This document shows positions 1-10,502 of a DNA stretch of 64,000 nucleotides, in pieces. The position numbers were made by a program, and so were the translations under genes. Location: contig QAOA01008571.1 of NCBI GenBank assembly GCA_003255065.1, positions 62,001 to 126,000 of the forward strand. Direction: 5' to 3'. Origin of the DNA: Cercis canadensis. Lineage: Eukaryota; Streptophyta; Magnoliopsida; Fabales; Fabaceae. The notes under the pieces are model-generated. The model did not search any database, was not told the DNA's origin, and was given only the letters and a program-made list of their open reading frames with translations. Positions within the stretch are counted from its first letter, which is position 1. Every line of letters begins with the position of its first letter.

Positions 1-220
1 CTTCCTTAGCCTGCTCTAGCAATCTCAAGAAAGCTGGAACAGTTAAGTAGCCTAAGTCAACGATGAACCTATTGGTTTCTTCACCCTTGATTACTACAAC
101 GGCAAAATGCCCTTCCCTTACATCTTCTGGCACCACTGTTTCTGCTTTGCTTTCGCTATTATAGCCATCATCACCAAGTTGAGCTCTTCTGATTGCTAAA
201 AGTAAGAGCCCTTTCGCAAC
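1..220 (-). pseudogene. SAUR-like auxin-responsive protein, partial C-terminal part, probably broken at its 5' end
   Basis: The minus strand is open for 73 codons and runs off the left edge. It contains VPEDVREGHFAVVVIKGEE followed by RFIVDLGYLTVPAFLRLLEQA, the SAUR core (VPxGxxxVYVG-like strand, then YLxxPxFxxLLxxAxEE). SAURs are small plant proteins of about 80-150 residues induced by auxin; many regulate PP2C.D phosphatases and cell expansion. There is no ATG in this frame: a TAA lies at 221-223. Upstream, residues that look like the usual basic N-terminus (KSLVSKLRKG) are in another frame, which is itself interrupted, so at least one frameshift separates the two halves. Either this is a pseudogene or the local sequence has an indel error. 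SAUR genes normally have no intron, so an unseen exon is a weaker explanation. Family call confident; functional state unsure. Confidence 0.7.
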
Positions 221-310
221 TTACTCACCAAAGACTTAAGCTTCTTCAATCAAGTTCAAGCCTCGCTCTGTCCTTTTCTTCAGTATTCTTCTATGGAACT
301 TAATTACGTA

Positions 311-2617
311 CGGTATCTACTATTCTAGTGTATGAGAATTTATAATAATAATAATATGAGAAAAGTCCAAAAAACTCTTTTCAATTAGGTTCTATATGCA
401 GTTTATTCCCAAAACTTAAAAAAATGTAGAAAATAATTTCTTGAACTTTTAAAATATACATTTTATTTTCACGACCTTGACGTCTGTCTATTAATAGACA
501 AAAGACAAATTTTGAATATTATCATTTTGGCCTTACAATTTTTTGAATAGTACTTTTTGATCCCTATGTTATAAATTTATTTTTATTTAAACTCTTATAA
601 ATTATACTATGGCCCAGATTAATCACATTATGTGCATGTCACGTGCTCTCTTTCATCTATTATTGAATAGACGTCAGGGTTATGGTGGTAAATTACACAT
701 TTTAAAAGTTCAAATATGTCTTTCTTACATTTTTTAAATTTTAGGGTAAATCGCACATAAGACATAATTAAAGAGGTTTTTTTAGACTTTTCCTTAATAA
801 TAATAATAATGCCAATTAGTTGCCAATATAGCATGAGCCATAGAAAGCGAAAGACGCACAAAGGTTCTCACCATCTCGTTGAGCCATTCCGTGTGGAGCG
901 ACACATCATTTAATGCAACCTTTGACGTGTTGGTTTCTTCCTTCTTATAATTATACGCGGGACTTGCAGGAATTCGCCGCCAATGTGTTCTTCATCCTTT
1001 TCAAGTTTTAGTTTGCTGTCCCCATCTTATGTTGTCTTGTCTACTAAGTACTAACTACTAATTTTGTGCTAACTGAACGTTTCTTTACTAAATTTCTTTC
1101 AAATTATTGTGCTGAATAAATTAGGGGCCATACTAACTTCGATGTTTGATTTAGATTTATTAATTTGCTTAAGTCAATGATATACATACTGGGAATTCAA
1201 ACTAGTCAGAATACAAAGTTGCAATTGTCCTCCTTGTTTGGTCAAATAAAACAAATGGTCATTGATTGCATTGGTTAAGAGGACATGTACGTTTTTACAA
1301 ATTAACAGAACAGACAATTAGACAAACCAAGGTTTCCTGACGGGTGTCGGCAAAAGGCACTGTTCAACATGTTAAAAAATAACTAAAATCCCTTTTTTTT
1401 ATTTTCCTTTTCTTGCCCATAACTGTTCAACATGTCGGCAAAAGGCACTGTTCCATACTTGTACTCTCTGACCCATGTTCAACCTCAAGTAGCAGATTCC
1501 AGCTATATATATATTGTCATATATGGTATGATAGGAATTATGAAGTCAATATTTGTCATTTTAGCATGCAATTGCAAAGTAATTTTTTCTTTTTTATGGA
1601 AGTATCTTTTAGACTATAGTATTTGACAAGGAAGGATCCATCCACTGCATGCGATGCTTCATAAATGTGATGGATCCATACGTCAAAAAGGATTTTTTTT
1701 TTTTTCCTTACCACTCTATAGGTCAACAAATTTTAATACAAAATAAACTAAAATTAGTTCTGATGTAATTCAATAAATTTTTGCTGTTTCAATTCAGAAT
1801 TGTACTTACTTCCATTTGAATAATAAATCTAATCAATGAAATAATTAGATATTGGAAAGCTATAAATTAAACAAGTAGGTTCTGGCTACTCAAATTGAAG
1901 ATTAAATTACAAATTTATTTTTGTTTTGATTTTAACAAAAGAAAGAAAGGCTCTGGCAAGTGTTGAATTACACAAAGCCTAGTGAAGGGATACGATAACC
2001 AGGGGAAAAAAATAGATATATGGATAGAAGAAATCGTCCGTAGTCCGTAAGGCGCGAAGTGAGGAAACCTACCCAAACAACAGTTTTTGCTTTTGGGTCT
2101 TAATACCGTATCACTGTTGAGCCGAAACAGACAGAAAAGAGGGCCCAAACAGTAAGATCTAGCCAGTCTACCCTATAACCTCAGACCCAACTCCTGAAAA
2201 AAAAAAAAACTCGGTACCAATATAATTTTCTTAAATATTGTTTTCTTGGATGAAATTAACCAAGTGAAAATTTAGTGTAAAGTGGGCTAGTTCCTTTGCC
2301 CTTCTGTTCCCCCTTCAGTAGCTTTAGTACATCAAGGTCTGGTGTAATGCATATTCCTTTTTGGTTAATGAACTTTCAGAAGGAAAAAAATAAAAAATAA
2401 AAAAACTAAGTGAAAATCTGAAGGCGGCATGTGCTGTTAAGGCAAGTTTTATCCATAAAATAATATAAAATTAATAATGGTGACAAGTAAAAAGAGAATT
2501 TAAAAACATACTGAATGCTATTTGTTAATAAATAAATTATAAGAATATTAGTTGAGTGAACAGAAAAATGGTTGAGGACTATACCCTTGTGGTTTACAAA
2601 TTCTATCTCTATGATTA
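311..2617. other. AT-rich intergenic spacer
   Basis: I see no supportable gene. The sequence is AT-rich with homopolymer runs. A 21-nt direct repeat (TGTCGGCAAAAGGCACTGTTC) occurs at 1345-1365 and 1433-1453, with CTGTTCAACATGT also repeated beside it. The open frames here are short and lack recognisable domains. The part next to the SAUR remnant (about 300-1000) would be its promoter side. Confidence 0.5.
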
Positions 2618-3110
2618 TAGATCAGAGAGATGAAGATCATGAGTTGCATAAGGGATAAGAATATACCCTTGTGGCTTATGTAGCTATTAAGAGCATCATT
2701 GAACTAAATAAATGTTTGGGTAGTCTAAATTCACATAGGAATATAGTGAATTAATGCTTAGGAATAACTCTTTTTAACCTTGGGAGAGGCTAATGGATAA
2801 CTTAGAATTCTTGGCTAGTAATAAATAAGATAGTTCTTGGTTAATGAAGTGGGAATAATGAATTGGATTAGTTATGGTGAAATCGAAAGCCCTAGAGATT
2901 TCCCATTCATATTTCAAACTCGTTTATTATTCTTGTATTTCAATTATTGTTCAATATAAAGTCTTTGCTGATTTTGAGTGTCTAGATAAAATTAGGATAC
3001 ACCCAATTTTGATACTTAATTAGTCATAGTCTCCGTGAGACGATATCTTTATTCTCACTTTATTACTTGTAAGACGATAGCGTGCACTTGCGCTCCGTTT
3101 TAATACAACA
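2618..3110 (+). repeat. Element A 5' LTR, 5'-truncated
   Basis: This stretch is closely similar to 16890-17265 joined to 24313-24432, the 3' LTR of A. The match starts abruptly at GATTATAGATCA, so about 870 bases that begin the 3' LTR (16022-16889) are missing. It ends TACAACA at 3110, directly followed by the primer-binding region. Confidence 0.8.
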
Positions 3111-3116
3111 AGTTTT

Positions 3117-3133
3117 TTGCGCCATTGTCAGGG
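3117..3133 (+). promoter_or_regulatory. Element A primer-binding site (tRNA-Asp type, degenerate)
   Basis: TTGCGCCATTGTCAGGG matches 13 of 17 positions of TGGCGCCGTTGCCGGGG, the complement of the plant tRNA-Asp 3' end used by Athila elements. Three of the four mismatches are G-to-A or C-to-T changes, as expected for decay of methylated DNA. It lies seven bases after the LTR end. Confidence 0.7.
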
Positions 3134-3188
3134 ACTATGCATCTATTAATATCAATACTACGATATTCTATTCTTAATCTAGATGTTT

Positions 3189-4705
3189 ATGAGAAGTGCA
3201 AGGCATACCAATTTAATTCCTTTGGATTCTAAAATCGAGAAGACGTGTAAGAAAAATTGAAGGTAAAAAAGAAACACCTCTACACTCCCTTGTATATGGC
3301 CAATCCAATGGAAAACGCAGAGCCAATGGCAGTTTGAAAAGCTTTTAAGGACTATGGGATTCCCAAGGGACCAACTCTGATCTTAAGGATCAATAAGCCA
3401 ACCATTACAGCCAATCAATTCGAGATCAAGGCTAGTGTCATTCAGATGATGCAAGCAAACAAATTTGGAGGGCTAGCAATTGAAGATGCCAATGTACACT
3501 TGGCTGGATTTTTGGAGATTTGCGATACCTTCAAGTATAATGGCACCAATGATGATGCCATTCAACTACGCCTATTCCCATTCTGACTAAAAGACAAAGT
3601 GAGGAATTGGCTATACTCTCTTGCACCAAATTCTATCAACACATGGGACGAAATGGCCAAGCAATTTTTGGCAAGGTTTTTCCCACCAGCAAAAACAACC
3701 AGGATGCGTAATGATATCAACACCTTTGTGCAACATGACATGGAAGGACTACATGAAGCATGTGAGTGGTTCAAGGGCTTGCTAAGAAAGTGTTCACATA
3801 ATGGTTTACTGGAGTGGCTCCAAATTCAAACTTTCTACAATAGATTGAAAGGTCCACTAGAAATTTACTTGATATCATTGCAAGTGGGTCATTAATGGAA
3901 AAGATTGATGAGGAAGCCTTCAAGCTACTTGATCAAATGGCGGCAAATGCTCATCAATGACCTTCTAAAAAAGGTCCTACTAAGAAAGTCTATGGGATGC
4001 ATGTTGTAGATCCCATTGTTGCTCTCAATGCTAAGATGGACACTATTGCAAAGTAGTTTGCCACCTTGACAGCCAATGACATTCACACTACTCTAATCCT
4101 ATGTGAAGTGTGTCATGGAGAGCACTCTAGTGCAAATTGGCCAGTTATTAACTAAAATGTGCCATCATCTCTAGAAGAAGCCCAGTTTGTTGGGCATAAA
4201 AACAGACAAGGAAATCCCTACTTAAACACTTATAATCAAGGATGGAGAAATCACCCAAATTTCTCTTGGAAAAATTCTCAAAATGTAGTGAGACCATCCG
4301 GGTACCAACTTTCATTAGATCTCAAATGCAATCTCAGCCACCACCACCCAAGCTCTCTTTGGAAGATGTTCTTGCTTGGTTGACAGTGAATACCACTTAA
4401 TTCATGACAAAGACTGATTTCCAACATGCTTTCATTCGAAACTTAAAGGTGCAGGTCGAGTAGATTTCCAACATGCTTTCTTCTAGAGATCCCACAACAC
4501 CGAAAGGAATATGAAGGAGCAAGTCAATGCATTTTCTTTGAGGAGTGGCAAGGTGTTAGAAGAACCAAAAAGAAAATATACAATAGCAGAAAAAGAAAAA
4601 GAAAAGCATGTTGTTACTGTACCTACAGAAATGACACTTACATGGGAAGTAGGGGAACAAAAGTCAAATTCTATCACACAAAGTCCTCAACCATACAAGC
4701 CCTGA
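3189..4705 (+). pseudogene. gag: Element A gag (retrotransposon capsid protein), broken
   Basis: The reading starts at ATG 3189 and shows the Athila gag core: LAGFLEICDTFK, RNWLYSLAPNSINTWDEMAK, then QFLARFFPPAKTTRMRNDI. These match element B's gag almost residue for residue. Gag forms the particle in which the RNA is reverse transcribed. In-frame stops are visible soon after the start (TGA near 3263), at 3337, near 3583 (inside FPF*LKDK) and after 3892, and the C-terminal nucleic-acid-binding part (about 4159-4700) is in shifted frames. Not functional. No domain other than the gag core is recognisable. Confidence 0.8.
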
Positions 4706-5098
4706 GTGTCATTCCTTCACAAATTTCAAAAGCAGCACCTAGATAAACAGTTTTCAAAATTCCTTGAAGTCTTCAAGAAGCTCCAAGTAAATATCCCTTT
4801 TGCGGATGCCTTAGAACAGATGTCTAGCTACATAAAATTCTTGAAGGTGATACTTACCAATAAAAGAAGGCTAGAAGGATTTGAAACTATAGCACTTACT
4901 GAGGAGTGCAATGTCATTCTCCAAAAGAAACTACCCTCAAAGCTCAAAGATCCAGGGAGTTTTGTTATTCCTTGTATAGTTGGTGATTCATTCTTTGGAA
5001 ATGCCTTATGTGATCTTGGTGCATCCATTAACTTAATGCCTTTGTCGGTTTACAAGAATCTTGGACTAGGAGAAGCTAAACCCACCTCTATCTCTCTA
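4706..5098 (+). pseudogene. Element A protease, 5' part (split by solo LTR)
   Basis: The open stretch begins with a gag-protease linker (FSKFLEVFKKLQVNIPFADA) and reaches the retropepsin active-site motif LCDLGASINLMPLSVYKNLG near residue 107 of the stretch. The catalytic Asp is present in D-L-G-A-S. The frame runs to ...KPTSISL and is then interrupted at 5099 by a solo LTR; the missing second half continues at 6561 in the same alignment with element B. Confidence 0.8.
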
Positions 5099-6555
5099 TG
5101 ATACTTGTCTTTTAGGACTATAAAAATCATGTTTTAATACTGAATTCCTACCTGCATTGTGAGCAAATCCTCATTAAACATGGTAATTAATCCATGAATT
5201 GGTGTTGTCAGGTACCAAGATGTTTAATCAGGAAAAAGGAAGAAGTTGGAAGCAATCCATGAAGCAAATGGCAAGGAAACCAGTCTCATACAACGTTTTC
5301 ATGAGGACACGTGCAGGAACACGGCTGTGTTTCCCCCGTGTCTAACATCCAGAAGTTGCTGCTCAAGCTTATGGACAAACACGGTCGTCACAAGATCAGA
5401 CATGGCCGTGTGTGAGGCTGAGTTGATCAAGCAGAGTGTACAAATATAGAACACACCCAAAGCAAGGAGACATGCAGACCATGTCTGAGGAACACGGGCA
5501 GTGACAAGAGAAGAACACAGTCGTGTCTGGTCCCGTGTTCAATGACCAGGAAAGCGCCTTAAGTGACACGCCCAAGTCCAGAAATAGAACACGGCCGTGT
5601 CAAAGCTGTGTTTGAGCTATTTCTGATGAGAAGACCTAATTCTACACAAGTATAAATCTGAATTTGATGGATGGGCATAGGGAGGCTGTACTGGGGAAGA
5701 AAAGGAGGAGAGGAGCTAAAGCATGAAGAGGAGCAATTGGGACTTGATCTACATCTAGTTTTTCTTCTTCTCATCTTATGTTGAATTTCATCTGTTTAAT
5801 GTTATTGAATTCAGTTATGAGTAGCTAAGCTCTTAGTGTTAGGGGTTTAATGTAATTCATTTGTAATGAGATTTCAAGACTGAATGAACTTGCTTTAGTA
5901 CAATTCTTCTTGTTGAATGGAATTTACTGTTATTAATGCGTTTAAATGACTGGCCTCCATTTGAATAGTTAAAGATTCGTTTCGATGCTAGGAATAGTAA
6001 GATCCGAATGTGCTTTTGTGAATTCTGTCATGAATTGAGTTAATCTAGGAATAGATAACTTAGTTTAGGTAGTCTTGAATTAATTTCCTAGAGCTTAATC
6101 ACCTAGACTAGTTAATTGTGTCAAGGAATTGGACAATTAATTGGGATAGGGAGGATTGTTTCACCAAGGAATTGGATTCAATCACATTAGGGAAAGTAAC
6201 TAACAACAAAGGAATTGTAACTGGAATAATTAGTTCAGTACTGATCCCAATGTTACTTTGTCTATGAAGTAACCGAATTTGCAAGCAAATGAAATCAACT
6301 TCTAACCTTTTCATTCTTATCATCAACCTCACAGTTAAGTTGCTATTTAAAGTTGTTTACGTAATCGTTGAATTTTGTTACTTAGTTAATTACAGTAGTC
6401 ATTTTTAGGCTGCCTTCAATCCAAAGTGTTATTTCTTCCAAATAGAACTAGTATTGGAGAAATTGGTAGTTGCTTGCGTTAATCCCTGAGGACGATACTC
6501 TACTCATCTATTACTACTTATGTGACTTGGTACACTTGCCGGATAAAGTCCATCA
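5099..6555. mobile_element. Solo LTR 1 inside element A's protease
   Basis: The insert begins TGATACTTGTC and ends AAGTCCATCA (TG...CA). It is flanked by CTCTA (5094-5098) and GTCTA (6556-6560), a 5-bp target duplication with one mismatch. Dropping the insert and one flank restores the protease alignment to element B across the site, which fixes the boundaries. No internal coding region or second LTR is present, hence a solo LTR left by recombination. Its 3' part (GAGGACGATACTCTACTCAT... GGTACACTTGCCGG) is typical of Ty3/gypsy LTR ends. The stretch 5280-5620 carries repeated ACACGGCCGTGT-like palindromes. Confidence 0.75.
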
Positions 6556-6560
6556 GTCTA

Positions 6561-6910
6561 TAGTTAGTCGATCGCTCCATCAAGTACCCAAGTGGAATTA
6601 TAGAAGATATACTCATCAAGGTCAACAAATTTATTTTTCTAGTGGATTTTGTAGTGTTGGATATGGAGCAAGATCAGGAAATACCCATCATTTTGGGATG
6701 CCATTTCTTAGCTACAGGGAATGCCTTAATTAATGTGCAAAAGGGGCAGCTTATTCTCTAGGTTCAAGATGACCAAGTTTCTTTTGATGTTTTAAGGCTT
6801 TGAAGCAACATGATGAGGTAGACAGTTACATAAGACTTGATGTTATAGATGACTGCATCAAATAAGTATTTAGAGCTAGCCACCCTTATGAGCCACTTGA
6901 AGCATACTTA
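6561..6910 (+). pseudogene. Element A protease, 3' part, and protease-RT linker
   Basis: Shifted-frame reading gives VDRS, KVNKFIF, VDFVVLDMEQDQEIPIILGC and NALINVQKGQ. This is the same order as in element B (VDKFIFLADFVVLDIEKDQ), so it is the second half of the retropepsin, with the ILG motif that closes the active site. A linker of low similarity follows before RT. Several frameshifts and stops. Confidence 0.75.
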
Positions 6911-8164
6911 TTGGGAATCTCTCAAGAAAATAATCAGGAAATCAGAAATTGTATGAACTTCCTTACTGCTACTTCTTCCCATTTTATCAAAAGATCCTTT
7001 GAAGAGCTTAGGAATGAAGGCTCTCGTCCTCTTCCATTAATTGAGAAGCCTCTCGTGTTAGAGTTTAAACAACTCCTTGAGCATATCAAATATGCATTTT
7101 TAGGTGACTCATCCACTCTTCCAGTCATCATTTCATTATCTCTAAGGGAGGAAGAAGTGAATAAGTTACTAAGGGTGCTAAGGGAGCACAAGGCAACAAT
7201 TGGGTGGATGATTACTGATATTATAGGGATTAGTCCTTATTTGTGTATGCATAAGATATTAATGAAGGAGAATTTCAAGCCCTCTATGGAGCATCAACGA
7301 TGGTTAAACCCCAATATGAAGGAAGGGGTGAGAGCAGAAGTACTGAAACTTTTAGATGCTAAGATTATTTATCCCATCTCTAACAATGTATGGGTGAGTC
7401 TAGTGCAAGTCATGCAAAAGAAAGGTGATATGACTGTGGTAAAAAATGAAAATAATGAGTTCATCCTTAGAAGAACAGTGATTGGGTGGAAAATGTGTAT
7501 TGACAATAGGAAATTAAACAAAGCCACAAGAAATGATCATTTTCCTTACCTTTTATTGATCAAATGTTGGACAAGTTGGTGAGACATGAACTATTTTCTT
7601 GATGGCTACTTAGGATATAACCATATTTCTATTGCTCCTGAAGACCAAGAGAAAACCACATTTACCTGTCCCTATGGGACTTTTGCACTTAGGCATATGC
7701 CTTTTGGCTTGTGCAATGCTCCAGTCACATTCCAAAGGTGCATGATGGCCATCTTTTCTAATATGGTGGAGCGCTTCATAGAAATGTTCATGGATGACTT
7801 CTCTGTGTTTGGTTCTTCTTCTGATGCATGTCTAAGCAATCTTGCTTGTGTACTGAAACGGTGTGAAGAAACCAATTTGGTACTAAATTGGGAGAAATGC
7901 TAATTCATGGTGCAAGAAAGGATAGTGCTTGGGCACAAGGTTTTAGCTCAAGGAATTGAAGTGGACAGGGCTAAGATTGCCACAATTGAAAAATTGCTAC
8001 CTCTTACTTCAGTTCGAAGTGTGCATAGTTTCTTAGGCCATGTGGAGTTTTACAAGACTTTCATCAAGGATTTCTCCAAGATCACCAAGCCTCTGTGCAA
8101 CCTCCTCTTAAAGGATATTTCTTTTGACTTCATAGAAGAATGCCTTCAAGCCTTTAACAGCTAA
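6911..8164 (+). pseudogene. pol: Element A reverse transcriptase, broken
   Basis: Three successive open pieces (6911-7582, 7586-7903, 7907-8164) together cover a Ty3/gypsy RT. Visible are LREHKATIGWMITDIIGISP (pre-RT), CIDNRKLNKATRNDHFP, a gap with a stop at 7580-7582, then DGYLGYNHISIAPEDQEKTT, FGLCNAPVTFQRCMMAIF and the catalytic box MFMDDFSVFG, where both Asp are kept. The last part, FLGHVEFYKTFIKDFSKITKPL, is the RT connection. RT copies element RNA into DNA. Stops at 7580 and 7901 make it non-functional although the catalytic box is intact. Confidence 0.85.
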
Positions 8165-8643
8165 AAGAAGCCTTGACCTCTATACTTATCATTATTGCAC
8201 TGGATTGGTCTATGCCCTTTGAGCTCATGTGTGGTACTAGTGAATATGCTATTGGTGCAGCAGTCCTAAGCTAAAGAAAGGGTAAGTTGCTGCATGCTAT
8301 TTATTATGCCAACCGCACCCTTGATCTTGCACAATTAAATTATGCCACTACTGAGAAAAAACTTCTAGCCGTTGTCTATGCCTTTGACAAATTCTGAGCC
8401 TACTTGATTGGGTTCAAGGTAATTGTTTTCATTGACCATTCAGCAATAAAATTCTTGCTTGAGAAGAAGAATGCTAAAGCTAGATTGATTATATGGGTTC
8501 TCCTCTTACAAGAGTTTGATATGGAAATTAGAGACAAAAAAGGTATAGAAAATATAATGGCATATCACCTTTCAAGGGTTGAAGCTAGTGAAAATCTAGG
8601 GGATACCAAGATCCCCATTGATGATTCTTTTCCCGATGAATAG
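8165..8643 (+). pseudogene. Element A RNase H, broken
   Basis: Reading on after RT gives a typical gypsy RNase H with stops at 8272 and 8396: ALDWSMPFELMCGTSEYAIG, then [54 protein letters not shown] and AYHLSRVE. RNase H removes the RNA strand after copying. Of the catalytic acids, the Glu in TTEKKLLA and the Asp in FIDHSA are visible. An acidic tail leads into the integrase. Confidence 0.8.
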
Positions 8644-8787
8644 TTGTTCTCTATTTCCACTTCTTTGCAGCCATGGTATAATGATCTTGCAAATTTTCTA
8701 GCTACCAACCTTTTACCACCTGAGCAAAGTTACCAACAAATGAAGAAATTCCTTTCAAATGTCAAGCACTACTTTTAGGGTGATCCT

Positions 8788-9944
8788 TTGCTTTTCAAGC
8801 ATTACTTCGACTTTATAATTCGTAGATGCATCCCTGAAGAAGAGACGTTAAGCATTCTCCATCACTGTCATTCATCTCCATATGGAGGCCATTTTGATGC
8901 TAATAGAACAGTAGCAAAAGTTTTCCAATTTGGTTTTTATTGGCCTTCTATTTTTAAATATGCTCAAGTTTTTGTGTTAGCTTGTGATAGATGTCAAAGA
9001 ACTAAAAATATTTCTCACTGTCATGAAATTCCTCTCACCAACATCTTAAAGGTGGAGTTATTCGATGTATGGGGCATAGATTTCATGGGATCCTTCCTAT
9101 AATCTTATAGTAATTAGTACATTTTGGTGGTAGTGGACTATATCTCTAAGTGGGCCGCATTACCCAATAATGATTCCAAAGTGGTAGTGAAATTTCTCAA
9201 GAAAAACATCTTCACTTGTTTGGAACTCCTCGTGCCATAATTAGTGATAAAAGTACTCATTTTTGTAATAAGTACCTAGATGCGTTGTTGGCTAAGTATG
9301 GAGTCAAACACAAAATAGCCACTGCATATCATCCTTAGACGAGTAGGTAAGTGGAAATCTCCAATAGGGACTTGAAGTGGATCCTTGAAAAGGCAATGAA
9401 TACCAATAGAAAGGACTGGTTTACCAAGCTAGATGATGCTCTATGGGCGTATAGGACAACTTTCAAAACACTCATTAACACTTCACCCTACCGGTTGGTG
9501 TTTAGGAAAGCATGTCACTTGTTAGTCGAATTGGAGTATAAAGCCTATTGGGCCACCAAGAAACTCAACTTTGATCTTCAAGTTGCAAGCAACAAGAGAC
9601 TTCTTTAGTTAAATGAACTAGAAGAATTTCTCCAAAATGCATATGAGAATGCCAAGCTCTATAAAGAAAGAACCAAGAGGTGGCATGACAAACTCATTTT
9701 GAGGTGTGAATTCTTTCCCAGGCAAAAGGTCATCTTATTTAACTCTCATCTTAAGCTTTTTCTTGGAAAATTGAAGTCAAAATGGTCTGGTCCCTTCATC
9801 ATAGAAAAAGTTTTCCCTCATGGAGCGATGGAAGTAAAAAGTGGAAATCGTATGTTCAAGGTTAATGGGCAAAGATTAAAGCCCTACATAGAGGGTGGAG
9901 ATGAATTCTCACACTCCTTTGTCACTCTCACAGACCCTAGTTGA
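8788..9944 (+). pseudogene. Element A integrase, broken
   Basis: The HHCC zinc domain is visible (HHCHSSPYGGHF ... CDRCQRTKNI), followed by the start of the catalytic core, VWGIDFMGSF, with its first Asp kept. After a stop near 9101 the core breaks into other frames. Pieces such as [26 protein letters not shown] and the C-terminal FPRQKVILFNSHLKLFLGKL, KWSGPFIIEKVFPHGAMEV, FKVNGQRLKPYIEGG remain in order. Integrase inserts the DNA copy into the genome. There is no chromodomain, as expected for Athila. Not functional. Confidence 0.8.
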
Positions 9945-10502
9945 TCTTTCTCTGAGAAATTCGGATTGAGAACTATAAACCAAGCACTTCTTGGAAAGCA
10001 ACCCAGTTTTTAAACCTTTCCCTTTAGTTTTTATAAATTCCTCACTTTTGGTTTTTATGTTTTTATTAAGAGTATTAGGTTTAATTTTGATTTAGTTTTC
10101 TTACTTTTCAGGTTTCGAAACAAGTTTAGGAGCCCAAGGGGTGAAAAACTCCATAAATTTTAATGTTTTGCGAAAGGAGATAGAGGTTCCAGCGCCATAA
10201 CGCCTTTCCTAGGACGCCATAGTGCCCAACCCAAGCAGTTCGTCACTTTTAGATAGAACAAAGAACGCCATAGCACCTTTCCCAAGACGTTGCAGTGCCC
10301 ATGCGAGCCACAACCTCCAGGGGCATCGATGCTGCAGCGCCCTTCCCAGGACATCACAGCGCCCAACCCAAGCAGTTTGTCACTTTTAGACAGAACAAAG
10401 GACATCCCAACGCCCTTTCCAGGATGTCGTAACTCCCATGCGAGCCACAACCTCCAAGGGTATCGACGTCGCAGTGTCCTCACCAAGACCGCAGCGCCCC
10501 TT
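9945..10502 (+). other. Element A spacer after integrase
   Basis: The opening part (CTATAAACCAAGCACTTCTTGG and on) is the conserved Athila sequence just behind pol; element B has the matching sequence at about 20290-20345 on the other strand. From 10180 to 10500 the composition turns GC-rich, with a repeated phrase around CGCC...GCGCCCAACCCAAGCAG. Open frames here are compositional and I call no protein. Confidence 0.55.

Noticed and set aside
1345..1453. 21-nt direct repeat in the left spacer
   Set aside because: Short local duplication without any associated feature.
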